Position numbers and translations under genes: made by a program
Shown: piece after piece, positions 8,708-16,185 of the stretch
Position numbering within the stretch: position 1 is the first letter of the stretch
How the letters are laid out: each line of letters starts with the position of its first letter
Notes under the pieces: generated by a model
Told to the model about the DNA's origin: nothing
The model's input: the letters and a program-made list of their open reading frames with translations, nothing else
Databases searched by the model: none
Origin: Pirellulaceae bacterium
GTDB taxonomy: Bacteria > Planctomycetota > Planctomycetia > Pirellulales > Pirellulaceae
Length of the DNA stretch: 64,000 bases
Assembly (NCBI GenBank): GCA_020852965.1
Contig: JADYZV010000073.1
Span: 1 to 64,000, forward strand
Reading direction: 5' to 3'

Positions 8708-9589
8708 CTAGGTGCTACTGCTCAATTGAATCCCCTGATCGTTAATTTCGAACGGGATGATGTCCTGTCGCGCGTAGCTGCCGCGATGTTTGGCGATGAA
8801 CAAGGCGCGCGAGACTTGCTGTCCCTGCTGGACTCGACCAAGCAGAATGACCGTGTTGGCGCCGGCGGCCAGATCGCCGTCGGCTAGCGGTTGAGTCATC
8901 AAGGGCTCGAGCATCGATTGCTTCGTAGTCAACAGTACCACTGCGGCTGTCTGCGAATGGTCGTAGGCATGACTCTGCACATGCTGCTCGTTGGCTAAGT
9001 AGTTTTCGCGCAGCACCTCGCGGGCTAACCAATCGTGTTCTTGACGTAACATCCGGTGGTAGATCATTTCCGTCATGTCGAGTTGTAGCGAATCGCCGGG
9101 GGTCTCTTGGGGTTCGATGCCATCGATGACGAACCGCCGCGTACCATGGATCAAATGCCCGTAGACAAAGCGGAATAGCTGGGGCATGCGACGATTCATC
9201 TCGGATTGCCAAGCGTGCCATTGGTCGACATCGAGTTGGCTACGGAGAACTCGTTTTCCGCCATAACCCAAAAACGGAATGACATCCGCAGGACGACCGC
9301 TGGCGAAGGGGGACATTAAGGCCTCGTCCTGTATGTTGACGTTGGTCAGCTTGCGACCGAACATACGTTGCGTATAGCCATCGTGATTCTGGGAGTCGCC
9401 GCGGCTGGAGAGATCGATGATTGCACCGGAGGGCTGCAGCCCAGTTGTCTGGGCGTGTAGGAAGTGCATCCCAAATTGCGTCTTGCCAATGCCCGTCGCG
9501 CCGGCGAAAATCGTCAGGGTACCTGGGACTAATCCGCCGCCGAGTGCGTCGTCAAGTTCGGTCAATCCAGTCGTCACGCGTCGTGTCAT
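8708..9589 (-). CDS. KaiC/RAD55-like RecA-superfamily ATPase
   Basis: This 293-residue protein has an N-terminal GLTELDDALGGGL segment, typical of KaiC/RadA-type domains, and the Walker A motif GATGIGKT (residues 30-37). Hydrophobic strands TAAVVLLTT and ANTVILLG fit a single RecA fold. There is no second KaiC domain and no autophosphorylation region that I can identify. Such proteins act as ATP-dependent signalling or recombination factors. It is transcribed divergently from the ABC exporter operon, and the region between holds a heptad array and a family-A repeat. Its specific role is unknown. Confidence 0.7.
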   Translation of the reverse strand: MTRRVTTGLTELDDALGGGLVPGTLTIFAGATGIGKTQFGMHFLHAQTTGLQPSGAIIDLSSRGDSQNHDGYTQRMFGRKLTNVNIQDEALMSPFASGRPADVIPFLGYGGKRVLRSQLDVDQWHAWQSEMNRRMPQLFRFVYGHLIHGTRRFVIDGIEPQETPGDSLQLDMTEMIYHRMLRQEHDWLAREVLRENYLANEQHVQSHAYDHSQTAAVVLLTTKQSMLEPLMTQPLADGDLAAGANTVILLGRVQQGQQVSRALFIAKHRGSYARQDIIPFEINDQGIQLSSST

Positions 9590-9599
9590 GGGGGCTTGG

Positions 9600-9641
9600 T
9601 TCTTGGTTCTTGGTTCTTAGTTCTTAGTTCTTAGTTCTTGG
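9600..9641. repeat. heptad tandem repeat TTCTTRG x6
   Basis: Six head-to-tail 7-bp units, two TTCTTGG, three TTCTTAG and a final TTCTTGG, run without interruption directly into a family-A element starting at 9641. The array lies immediately upstream of the KaiC-like gene, between its start codon and any promoter. The same heptad, on the other strand, forms the 19-unit array at 55509-55641. Confidence 0.9.
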
Positions 9642-9707
9642 TAGTGGACGAGGTTACGAGTCCCTGACGCATACCGAATCAATCGGACTCGTCACCTCGT
9701 CCACTAC
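9641..9707. repeat. family-A palindromic repeat, core-only copy 3
   Basis: This copy has only the inner arms (GTAGTGGACGAGGTTACGAG and its complement near 9685-9707) with an 18-20 bp loop; no CTAG-bounded outer arms are seen. It sits in the divergent intergenic region between the KaiC-like ATPase and the NatA-like gene, fused to the heptad array. Confidence 0.9.
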
Positions 9708-9868
9708 CAAGTAAACGCTAGCTGGAAATCGGGTCCGTCCTTGGTGTGATGGTTTCTTTGTGAAAAAAATGTCGGCTGGGCGAGGGAGCATCATGCCGGC
9801 TGAGGGCTAGCGGGTTACAATGCGGAGGAGTTTAGCATAATGCGACTTTCAAGTGAACGAGTTCCTTT

Positions 9869-10654
9869 TTGATCGTAGCATCGAATTTAGTGAAGAACTT
9901 TCGTTGGTCGGGACGCACTACCCAGGCGCTGCGTGGAGTTTCGTTTGCTGTTCCTGCGGGCGAGGTCTTTGGATTGCTGGGGCCCAATGGGGCGGGCAAG
10001 ACAACGACGTTACGGATCATCATGGGGCTGTTGAGACCCGATTCGGGCTATGCTGAGATTGGCGGAGTGCGCACGGGGCCCAATTCGGCGGCAGTCAGGG
10101 CCAACATTGGGATGGTCTCGACCAACGACGGCGTCTACCCGTGGTTGACCGTTCGCGAGATGCTGATGTACTTTGCCGATTTGTACGCGGTGCCGTTCGA
10201 CCTGGCACGTGAACGCCTCGACCGCTTGGTACAACAACTCCAACTGGCAGCGTTCTTGGACCAACGCTGCTGTACGCTCAGTACGGGGCAAAAACAGCGA
10301 GTGATCTTGGCTCGCGGCTTGATGCACGATCCTCCCGTAATGCTGCTTGACGAACCGACGCGCGGGTTGGATGTGGTTGGCAGCCAAACGGTATTCGAGT
10401 TTATCTTTCATCTGAAGCAATTGGGAAAAGCGGTCCTGCTGTCGACCCACCGCCTGGATGAAGCAGAGCGAGTCTGCGATCGCTTTGGCTTGTTGCATCG
10501 CGGTGATTTGATGTACGCCGGTTCGCTAGCAGAGATTCGCGAGGCGACGCAGCACAGGCATTTGACCGACATGTTCTTGAGCATGATGCGCGATGGCCTG
10601 CCGCCGAACGCTCAGCAGTCGGCGGCGACGGGGGGCCCATGTCCGCTCGAGTAA
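9869..10654 (+). CDS. ABC exporter ATP-binding protein, NatA-like
   Basis: This 261-residue nucleotide-binding protein has Walker A GPNGAGKTTT (residues 38-47), the signature LSTGQKQRV, Walker B VMLLDEPTRGLD and the H-loop STHRLDEAE. It closely resembles NatA-type subunits that power Na+ or drug export with a paired ABC-2 permease. It overlaps the next gene by 16 bp, which encodes that permease. The start is probably the TTG at 9869 (MIVASNLVKN fits the family), with no strong ribosome binding site. The ATP-binding role is certain; the substrate is not. Confidence 0.9.
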   Translation: MIVASNLVKNFRWSGRTTQALRGVSFAVPAGEVFGLLGPNGAGKTTTLRIIMGLLRPDSGYAEIGGVRTGPNSAAVRANIGMVSTNDGVYPWLTVREMLMYFADLYAVPFDLARERLDRLVQQLQLAAFLDQRCCTLSTGQKQRVILARGLMHDPPVMLLDEPTRGLDVVGSQTVFEFIFHLKQLGKAVLLSTHRLDEAERVCDRFGLLHRGDLMYAGSLAEIREATQHRHLTDMFLSMMRDGLPPNAQQSAATGGPCPLE

Positions 10655-12999
10655 CTCCAGCCCGCATGATCCGACTGTGCCTCAAGGAGTTGCGTGAATC
10701 GTTGCGCGACCGACGCACGATCGTGACCTTGGTGTTGATGCCGCTGCTCGTCTATCCTCTGTTGAGTCTGGTGCTCAATCGAGTCTTGTTGACGGGGACG
10801 GGAGCAAAGTCGGGTACCTTTGTCACCATTGGCGTTGGTCAGGAATTGAGTGATAGCATGCTCCCGGTGTTGCTCGAGATCGGTTTCGGACAACTGGGGT
10901 ATCGCCAGACCGCGCCTCTCTTCCTAGAAGAAATCGTCGACGATCGGCGGCGCGGTAGAAGTCAAACTGACGAGCCGCCTGCATCGGCCCTACCTCGACC
11001 ACAAATCATCTTATTGCCCGACAATGGACGAACTGCGCTCCGCGAGGGGACCGTCGATGTCGTCATTTCCCGCCAGTCGCCTGAAACGGAAATGGACCGA
11101 GCCAGCGCTGGCCAAAATAACAGCGATCGAGTCGGCAGCGAAAACCAACATGAAGACCGGATAGCGGGCGCTCCAGAGAGTCGACGCCGCTCGCGCTTCA
11201 ATCCGCTACGTCCGTTGGTCGATGAGATTCGCGCGCAAAATCAGCTTGCCGAAGATTTCGATCTCGACCGATTGTTGGACGCGGTGGGTACCTACGAGGT
11301 TCGCTATCGCGACCGCGACGCACAGAGTGAGCGGGCATTGCAGTTGCTGGAACGCATGATGACCGCGATCAACATCCAAGCGGTGCGTGGTGCCCTGCCA
11401 GGATACGTGCCACCGCTGCTGTTGGATGCGACCCCGGTAGCCATGCAGGCCAACTACGCGGAAATGTTGGCGACCATGATACCGCTGGTACTGGTATTGA
11501 TGACTATGGCGGGCGCTGTCTATCCGGCTATCGACCTGACAGCCGGAGAGCGCGAGCGCGGAACGATGGAAGCACTGATCGTCTCTCCGACTTCGACGGC
11601 CGTGCTGCTATTGGCCAAATACTCGGCTGTCGTGACGGTCTCCCTATTGACCGCCCTAGCCAACTTGGCGGCCATGAGCGTGACGCTGTGGGCCAGTGGA
11701 ATTGGCAAGCTACTGTTTGGCGACGGCCTGCTGTCGCTGGGGGTAATCGGTACGGTACTCGCTTTGCTGGTGTTGTTCACGATGTTTTTTGCGGCGTTGC
11801 TGCTGGCCGTGACTAGTTTTGCCAAGAGTTTCAAGGAGGCGCAGGCCTACTTGATTCCATTGATGTTGCTGGCTCTGACACCTGGTGTGATGAGCCTCAT
11901 GCCGGGGCTCAAGTTCACCGGGCTACTGGCCACTGTGCCTCTCGTGAATATCGTACTCCTGGCCCGACAGGTCCTCGTCGGGGCTGCGGAGTGGAATACG
12001 GCATTGGTGGCCATCATCTGCAACGCTGTCTATGCCCTGACCGCTTTGGTAGTCGCTAGTCGACTATTTGGCTCCGACGCATCCATGCAGGGCAGCCAAG
12101 GGAGTTGGGGTGATTTGTTAATGCGTCCGCTTCAAGTCAAACGCTACCCCAGCCTCGACCAGATGGCGCTGACCATGTCAGCTATGTTCCCATTGTACTT
12201 TATCGCATCGAGCGTTCTGCCATCGATGAGCCGTGATCTGAGTACCAAGCTATGGATCTCCGCCGCGGTCTCGTTTGGGCTGATCTTGGGGTTGCCAGTA
12301 TGGGTTGCATGGTATCGTCGCATCCAGTGGTTTACAACATTTCGCCTCCAAGCGGGCAGGCTATCGCAGTGGCCGCTGTGGTTGTCGGGAGTCGTGCTGT
12401 TGGGCGGTTCAGCCTGGATGTTGGCGCATGAGATTTTCATCGCCGCGCAGATGTTGGGCGTCGGCACCATCGAGATCGAGCACTTCGAGCAAGTGGCCAT
12501 GTTCAAGGATCAGTTGTCGAGTCTACCTTGGTGGCTCGTGATGTTTGTCTTTGCGCTGACGCCGGCGCTATGCGAAGAGGGATTGTTTCGCGGCTTTGTG
12601 CTCAGTTCCCTGCATCGTTACTCGGCAGTTTGGGCGATTGGACTGTCGGCCATATTGTTCGGATTGATGCACGTATTGACCTCGAATGTGTTGGCTGTCG
12701 AGCGGTTCTTGCCCACCACGTTCATGGGCTTACTACTGGCTTGGATCGCCTTGCGGACCGGTTCGATTTGGCCCGGAGTCGCACTGCATGCACTGCACAA
12801 CGGGTTCTTGCTGTCGGCCAGCCGTTTCGAAGAGCAGCTTAGACAGTGGCATATCCTTGTGGAGGAAGGTAAGCATCTGCCGCCGCTGTGGTTGGCATTG
12901 GGTGCCGTTGCCTTTGCTGCGGGCTGTGCCGCTATTTGGCTTGGTACGCGTGGTGCCGAGCGCGTGCGTTATCCGTTTGAGGAAAGTCCCATAGAGTAG
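10639..12999 (+). CDS. ABC-2 permease (NatB-like) fused to a CPBP intramembrane protease
   Basis: This 786-residue membrane protein has an N-terminal helix after KELRESLRDRRTI, a large extracytoplasmic loop, then six or so helices including the ABC-2 signature ERERGTMEAL. After about residue 500 a second multi-helix module carries the CPBP/ABI protease motifs EEGLFRG (near residue 645), FGLMH and ALHNG. Permease-CPBP fusions of this type are known in planctomycetes. The ATPase gene just upstream overlaps it, so the two form the exporter. The protease half may mature or regulate an exported peptide, which is inference. Confidence 0.85.
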   Translation: MSARVTPARMIRLCLKELRESLRDRRTIVTLVLMPLLVYPLLSLVLNRVLLTGTGAKSGTFVTIGVGQELSDSMLPVLLEIGFGQLGYRQTAPLFLEEIVDDRRRGRSQTDEPPASALPRPQIILLPDNGRTALREGTVDVVISRQSPETEMDRASAGQNNSDRVGSENQHEDRIAGAPESRRRSRFNPLRPLVDEIRAQNQLAEDFDLDRLLDAVGTYEVRYRDRDAQSERALQLLERMMTAINIQAVRGALPGYVPPLLLDATPVAMQANYAEMLATMIPLVLVLMTMAGAVYPAIDLTAGERERGTMEALIVSPTSTAVLLLAKYSAVVTVSLLTALANLAAMSVTLWASGIGKLLFGDGLLSLGVIGTVLALLVLFTMFFAALLLAVTSFAKSFKEAQAYLIPLMLLALTPGVMSLMPGLKFTGLLATVPLVNIVLLARQVLVGAAEWNTALVAIICNAVYALTALVVASRLFGSDASMQGSQGSWGDLLMRPLQVKRYPSLDQMALTMSAMFPLYFIASSVLPSMSRDLSTKLWISAAVSFGLILGLPVWVAWYRRIQWFTTFRLQAGRLSQWPLWLSGVVLLGGSAWMLAHEIFIAAQMLGVGTIEIEHFEQVAMFKDQLSSLPWWLVMFVFALTPALCEEGLFRGFVLSSLHRYSAVWAIGLSAILFGLMHVLTSNVLAVERFLPTTFMGLLLAWIALRTGSIWPGVALHALHNGFLLSASRFEEQLRQWHILVEEGKHLPPLWLALGAVAFAAGCAAIWLGTRGAERVRYPFEESPIE

Positions 13000-13027
13000 G
13001 CTTGTAACCTATCGTGCGCAGTTACTT

Positions 13028-13298
13028 TGGATTGCTTCGAGTTCTCGGAGTTTGGGCCTCGAACGCGGCCCACTGCGCAAGGGAACGCTGGCGGTGAAAG
13101 CCAAGTTGGCACACCCAGGGGTGACTACCGTTGGGTGGATTCGGCGCGCGATGCAGGGTGCTCTCGCGTCCATCAGCACGGGTGACGTGTGGTTTCCTGT
13201 TGGTGCGAACTTTGGTGCGGGCCAAAGCGGTGATGAATCCCCGCACTCCAAAAGAAGAGGCCAAAGCGGTGATGAATCCCCGCACTCCAAACGAAGAG
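13028..13298. repeat. long diverged dispersed repeat (family D) with a 39-bp tandem duplication
   Basis: The stretch starts with a small palindrome (CGAGTTCTCGGAG) and ends with two 39-bp copies (13221-13259 and 13260-13298) of a unit containing GATGAATCCCCGCACTCC. The same order of blocks, inverted and diverged, occurs at about 55240-55490: TTCTCGGAG, AGGGGTG, GCGAACTT and CCCGCACTCC. Reading frames across it look like repeat-derived shadows, not genes. The remainder of 13000-13676 holds only the terminator and tRNA listed next and about 230 bp in which I see nothing. Confidence 0.65.
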
Positions 13299-13303
13299 GC
13301 TAC

Positions 13304-13340
13304 AAAAAAACCCCTGGAAACTGTGGCATTTCCAGGGGTT
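13304..13340 (-). terminator. rho-independent terminator for tRNA-Glu
   Basis: On the minus strand a perfect 12-bp stem (AACCCCTGGAAA with TTTCCAGGGGTT, 8-nt loop) is followed by a run of seven T. It begins 28 bp after the 3' end of the minus-strand tRNA-Glu. On the plus strand no T run follows, so it serves the tRNA. Confidence 0.85.
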
Positions 13341-13367
13341 GCGGAGCGTGGCTGACGAGTGACTCAA

Positions 13368-13440
13368 TTCCCCGTAAGGGATTCGAACCCCTGTTGCCGG
13401 CTTGAACAGCCGGTGTCCTGGGCCACTAGACGAACGGGGC
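13368..13440 (-). tRNA. tRNA-Glu (anticodon TTC)
   Basis: Read on the minus strand, this 73-nt tRNA has the acceptor 5' strand GCCCCGT, D arm GTCTAGTGGCCCAGGAC, anticodon stem-loop CCGGC-TGTTCAA-GCCGG with anticodon TTC, and T-loop TTCGAAT. The 3' acceptor strand reads ACGGGGA, so six of seven acceptor pairs form and the first is G1:A72. CCA is not encoded. A strong terminator follows. Confidence 0.93.
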
Positions 13441-13676
13441 ATCCAGTGTCCCTTCAGTTTAACGACTGGAACCACGCTGACCATCCCAATAACGGCGAGT
13501 TTTCGGTTAGTTGTAAGTTGTTTGTGGTAAACGACTTGTGGCTTGCATGATCGCTTGTCTAGTCAGCCGGTTGAAGGTAAAATGCCGAATTCAGACAATT
13601 GCCAGTTGTTTGGCTCGCTGTGGACTACGACGCAGCATTCTTTCCAGCTCCAAGCATTTCAGTCTTAAGGAAAACC

Positions 13677-14006
13677 ATGCAGCTCCCCATCGAGATCGAA
13701 CCAAAGCAGGTGCAACCACTGCTGACCGCAGGCGAAGTCGTATTGATCGATTGCCGTGAAACACAGGAATGGGAAACAGCCAAGATTGAGGGTGCTGTGC
13801 TAATGCCGATGAGTGAGTGGGCGCAGTCGGCGAGTAAGCTGCAAGGCTACGTCGACAAACGGATCGTGGTACACTGTCATCATGGTGGTCGCAGTCTGCG
13901 CGTGACACAGTGGATGCGCGAAAACGGTTTTCCTGATACTCAAAATATGACAGGTGGCATACATGCGTGGACCGAACAAGTGGACGCCAGCGTTCCACAA
14001 TATTAA
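13677..14006 (+). CDS. rhodanese-like sulfurtransferase domain protein
   Basis: This small single-domain rhodanese has 109 residues. The motifs are LIDCRETQEWETAKI near residues 24-37, the active-site loop CHHGGRS with the catalytic-type Cys67, and the C-terminal MTGGIHAW. Rhodaneses carry a persulfide on this cysteine and pass sulfur to acceptors. The ATG at 13677 follows AAGGA and gives a normal single-domain length; the longer frame from 13599 adds an unrelated tail. It overlaps the next gene by about 40 bp and appears to head a three-gene operon. Confidence 0.85.
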   Translation: MQLPIEIEPKQVQPLLTAGEVVLIDCRETQEWETAKIEGAVLMPMSEWAQSASKLQGYVDKRIVVHCHHGGRSLRVTQWMRENGFPDTQNMTGGIHAWTEQVDASVPQY

Positions 14007-14748
14007 ACGTATTTCTAGTTGCTTGCAGATAGCCACAGGCTGCGTTCTTATGAGCTGCGCAGCCACGTTGGCTCCCGCCCGCGCAGATGATCCAGCCAAG
14101 TCGGACGCGGCCACAGCCGAAACTGCGAAGGCTGCGTTCGTGCATGAGGCGGACGAGCAATCCCAGGGGATGCCGCTGGTTTTTAACGAAGACTTCGAAC
14201 AGGGAAGTCAGCGCTGGCAGACCACCGACGATACCGCTTGGACGCTCTCCAACCACGACGGCAATCAAGCCTTTGGACTCAATCGTCGAACCAGTAACTA
14301 CCAACCCAAGTTTCGTAGTCCGCACAACATCGCATTGATCAAAGACATCGAACTGTCCGATTTTGTGTTGATCTATCGAGTCAAGAGTACCAATGATACT
14401 GGCAATCACCGCGATTGCTGCACGTTCTTTGGTTATCAAGATCCGACGCATTTCTATTATATCCACTTGGGAGCCAAGCCCGACCCGGCCAGCGGTCAGA
14501 TCATGATTGTCAATGATGCGCCGCGCAGGCCGCTCACCGAAAACAAAAAGCTTGTTCCTTGGGACGATCAATGGCACACGGTGAAGGTCGTGCGCGATAG
14601 TCGAGAGGGAACTATCGAAGTTTACTTTGACGACATGCAATCCCCACACATGACTGTGGTCGATAAGACCTTTTCCAAAGGGCAGATCGGCTTGGGGTCG
14701 TTCGACGACATGAACGACTTCGACGACATCCGACTGTACGGTATGTAA
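13963..14748 (+). CDS. secreted protein with a LamG/DUF1080-like beta-sandwich domain
   Basis: This protein of about 261 residues has a hydrophobic segment ending in APARADDPA, a likely signal sequence. The rest resembles the jelly-roll fold of 3-keto-disaccharide hydrolase/LamG-type domains: NEDFEQGSQRWQTTDDTAW near the start, WHTVKVVRDSREGTIEVYFDD, and GQIGLGSFDDMNDFDDIRL at the end. A carbohydrate or substrate-binding role is inference. The start is uncertain because it overlaps the rhodanese gene; initiation further down, near 14020, is possible. The next gene's GTG directly follows its TAA. Confidence 0.6.
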   Translation: MRGPNKWTPAFHNIKRISSCLQIATGCVLMSCAATLAPARADDPAKSDAATAETAKAAFVHEADEQSQGMPLVFNEDFEQGSQRWQTTDDTAWTLSNHDGNQAFGLNRRTSNYQPKFRSPHNIALIKDIELSDFVLIYRVKSTNDTGNHRDCCTFFGYQDPTHFYYIHLGAKPDPASGQIMIVNDAPRRPLTENKKLVPWDDQWHTVKVVRDSREGTIEVYFDDMQSPHMTVVDKTFSKGQIGLGSFDDMNDFDDIRLYGM

Positions 14749-16104
14749 GTGCGCACGCTGGCCGCCATCTCATTGCTGCTACTTGTCGGGATGTTGCTTG
14801 GCGCAAGCATGCTGGTTTATTCGGCCTACGTGCTGTTGGCGGTGTTTTGGCTCAGTCGTTATCTATCGAGCCGTTGGACCGAAGCGCTGCACGCGACGCG
14901 GACGATGAGCCGTGGAAGGGTCGAAGCTGGCAAGCTCGAAGCTGGCAAGCACGAAGCTGGGGAGATCGAAGTTGGCGAGCGCGTGCAGATTCAACTGCGC
15001 TTGGACAACCGCGACACCTGGTCGATTCTATGGGTACTAGTCGATGATGTGCTTCCGCCGCAAGCGCTAGTCGGTCCTCCGCCGGCGCTGAAAGTCGATG
15101 GCGGACGTATCCGCATTTGTAGCGTGCCTGCCAAGTCGAGTCGCGTGCTGTCCTATGCCGTAACCGCGCTGCGCCGAGGCTACTATCAAATTGGTCCGAC
15201 GATCGCGGAGACGGGAGATCTGCTCGGATTGCATCGTCGCTTTCGTGCGCTCGACACGACCGACTACTTGTTGGTGCTTCCCAAGCTCATTCCGCTGGCG
15301 GGCTACGATATCGCCTCGCGTCGCCCAATCGGGGAAGTCAATGTAACGTATCGTCTGCTGGAAGATCCGACCATGATCGCCGGTATCCGCCAGTACCAAA
15401 ATGGCGATCCGCTACGTAGCGTCCATTGGCGAGCGACTGCGCGAACGGGACAGTTGCAATGCAAGCAGTATCAACCGACCAGCGTGGCCGGTGCGACGCT
15501 GGTGCTCGATCTTCATGAGCGCTCCAATCCAGACCGTCACGAGCCGATTCGTTCGGATCTGGCTGTTACTGCCGCCGCTTCGATATGTCATACGCTGATG
15601 CTCATGCAGCAGCAATTTGGACTACTATCCAATGGGCGTGACGCGGCCGATCGTGTGACAACAGAGAATAGGCAGCGCGAATACGAAACGCTCGAAAGGG
15701 CTCAGCGGTCCGTAGTCATGCGTGGTAAGAGCGATCGGCTGCGCCCCGTGGTGATTCCCACTGCGCGCGGTCCAGCCCACTTTCAGCATGTCCGCAAGAC
15801 CTTGGCTCGGCTCGAACGCACCGATGGCATGTTGCTCGAAGAGCTGCTGATCGAATCGCAAAGCCGTCTGTCACGCGATGCATCGGTGATGGTCATCTTG
15901 CAAGAAGTCGACGAATCCGCTGCGCTTGCGCTGGGTATGTTGCGCAGACAAGGCTATGCTGTCTCGGCCATCGTCAATAACTACGAGAATGAAGCCTTTA
16001 CCACTGCCAGCGCACGCTTGATGACTCAGCACATCGCCGTCTATCACTTGCTCAGTGAAGATTCCATTCCCGAAATTTGCAAAGCGTTAGTGCTGAAATT
16101 CTGA
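14749..16104 (+). CDS. DUF58 domain-containing membrane protein
   Basis: This 451-residue protein has two N-terminal hydrophobic helices, a beta-rich segment and the DUF58 core GDPLRSVHWRATARTG near residue 220. DUF58 proteins often accompany MoxR ATPases and von Willebrand factor proteins, but neither is next to this gene. Residues about 58-75 are a tandem repeat of the pentapeptide EAGKL/EAGKH/EAGEI/EVGER coded by a 15-bp repeat. The GTG at 14749 abuts the stop of the secreted-protein gene, so the two are translationally linked. Function is unknown. Confidence 0.8.
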   Translation: MRTLAAISLLLLVGMLLGASMLVYSAYVLLAVFWLSRYLSSRWTEALHATRTMSRGRVEAGKLEAGKHEAGEIEVGERVQIQLRLDNRDTWSILWVLVDDVLPPQALVGPPPALKVDGGRIRICSVPAKSSRVLSYAVTALRRGYYQIGPTIAETGDLLGLHRRFRALDTTDYLLVLPKLIPLAGYDIASRRPIGEVNVTYRLLEDPTMIAGIRQYQNGDPLRSVHWRATARTGQLQCKQYQPTSVAGATLVLDLHERSNPDRHEPIRSDLAVTAAASICHTLMLMQQQFGLLSNGRDAADRVTTENRQREYETLERAQRSVVMRGKSDRLRPVVIPTARGPAHFQHVRKTLARLERTDGMLLEELLIESQSRLSRDASVMVILQEVDESAALALGMLRRQGYAVSAIVNNYENEAFTTASARLMTQHIAVYHLLSEDSIPEICKALVLKF

Positions 16105-16113
16105 GATGAGCAG

Positions 16114-16139
16114 CGTAGCACGTTGGTTCCCAACGTGGA
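16114..16139. repeat. family-C palindromic repeat, copy 1
   Basis: The 26-bp palindrome CGTAGCACGTTGGTTCCCAA (plus CGTGGA) lies 9 bp past the DUF58 stop codon. Its reverse complement matches 26791-26816 almost base for base. It is followed by a short hairpin at 16162-16174 (GGTGGGGACCACC), related to the hairpin at 37264-37283. Both lie between the convergent DUF58 and symporter genes and could end transcripts. Confidence 0.75.
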
Positions 16140-16185
16140 TAAAAATAACAAAACTAATTTCGGTGGGGACCACCTAGCTACTTTG

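Noticed and set aside
13052..13405. 117-codon frame crossing the family-D repeat and the tRNA-Glu
   Set aside because: It overlaps a tRNA gene and a 39-bp tandem repeat; frames repeat in parallel with the DNA duplication.
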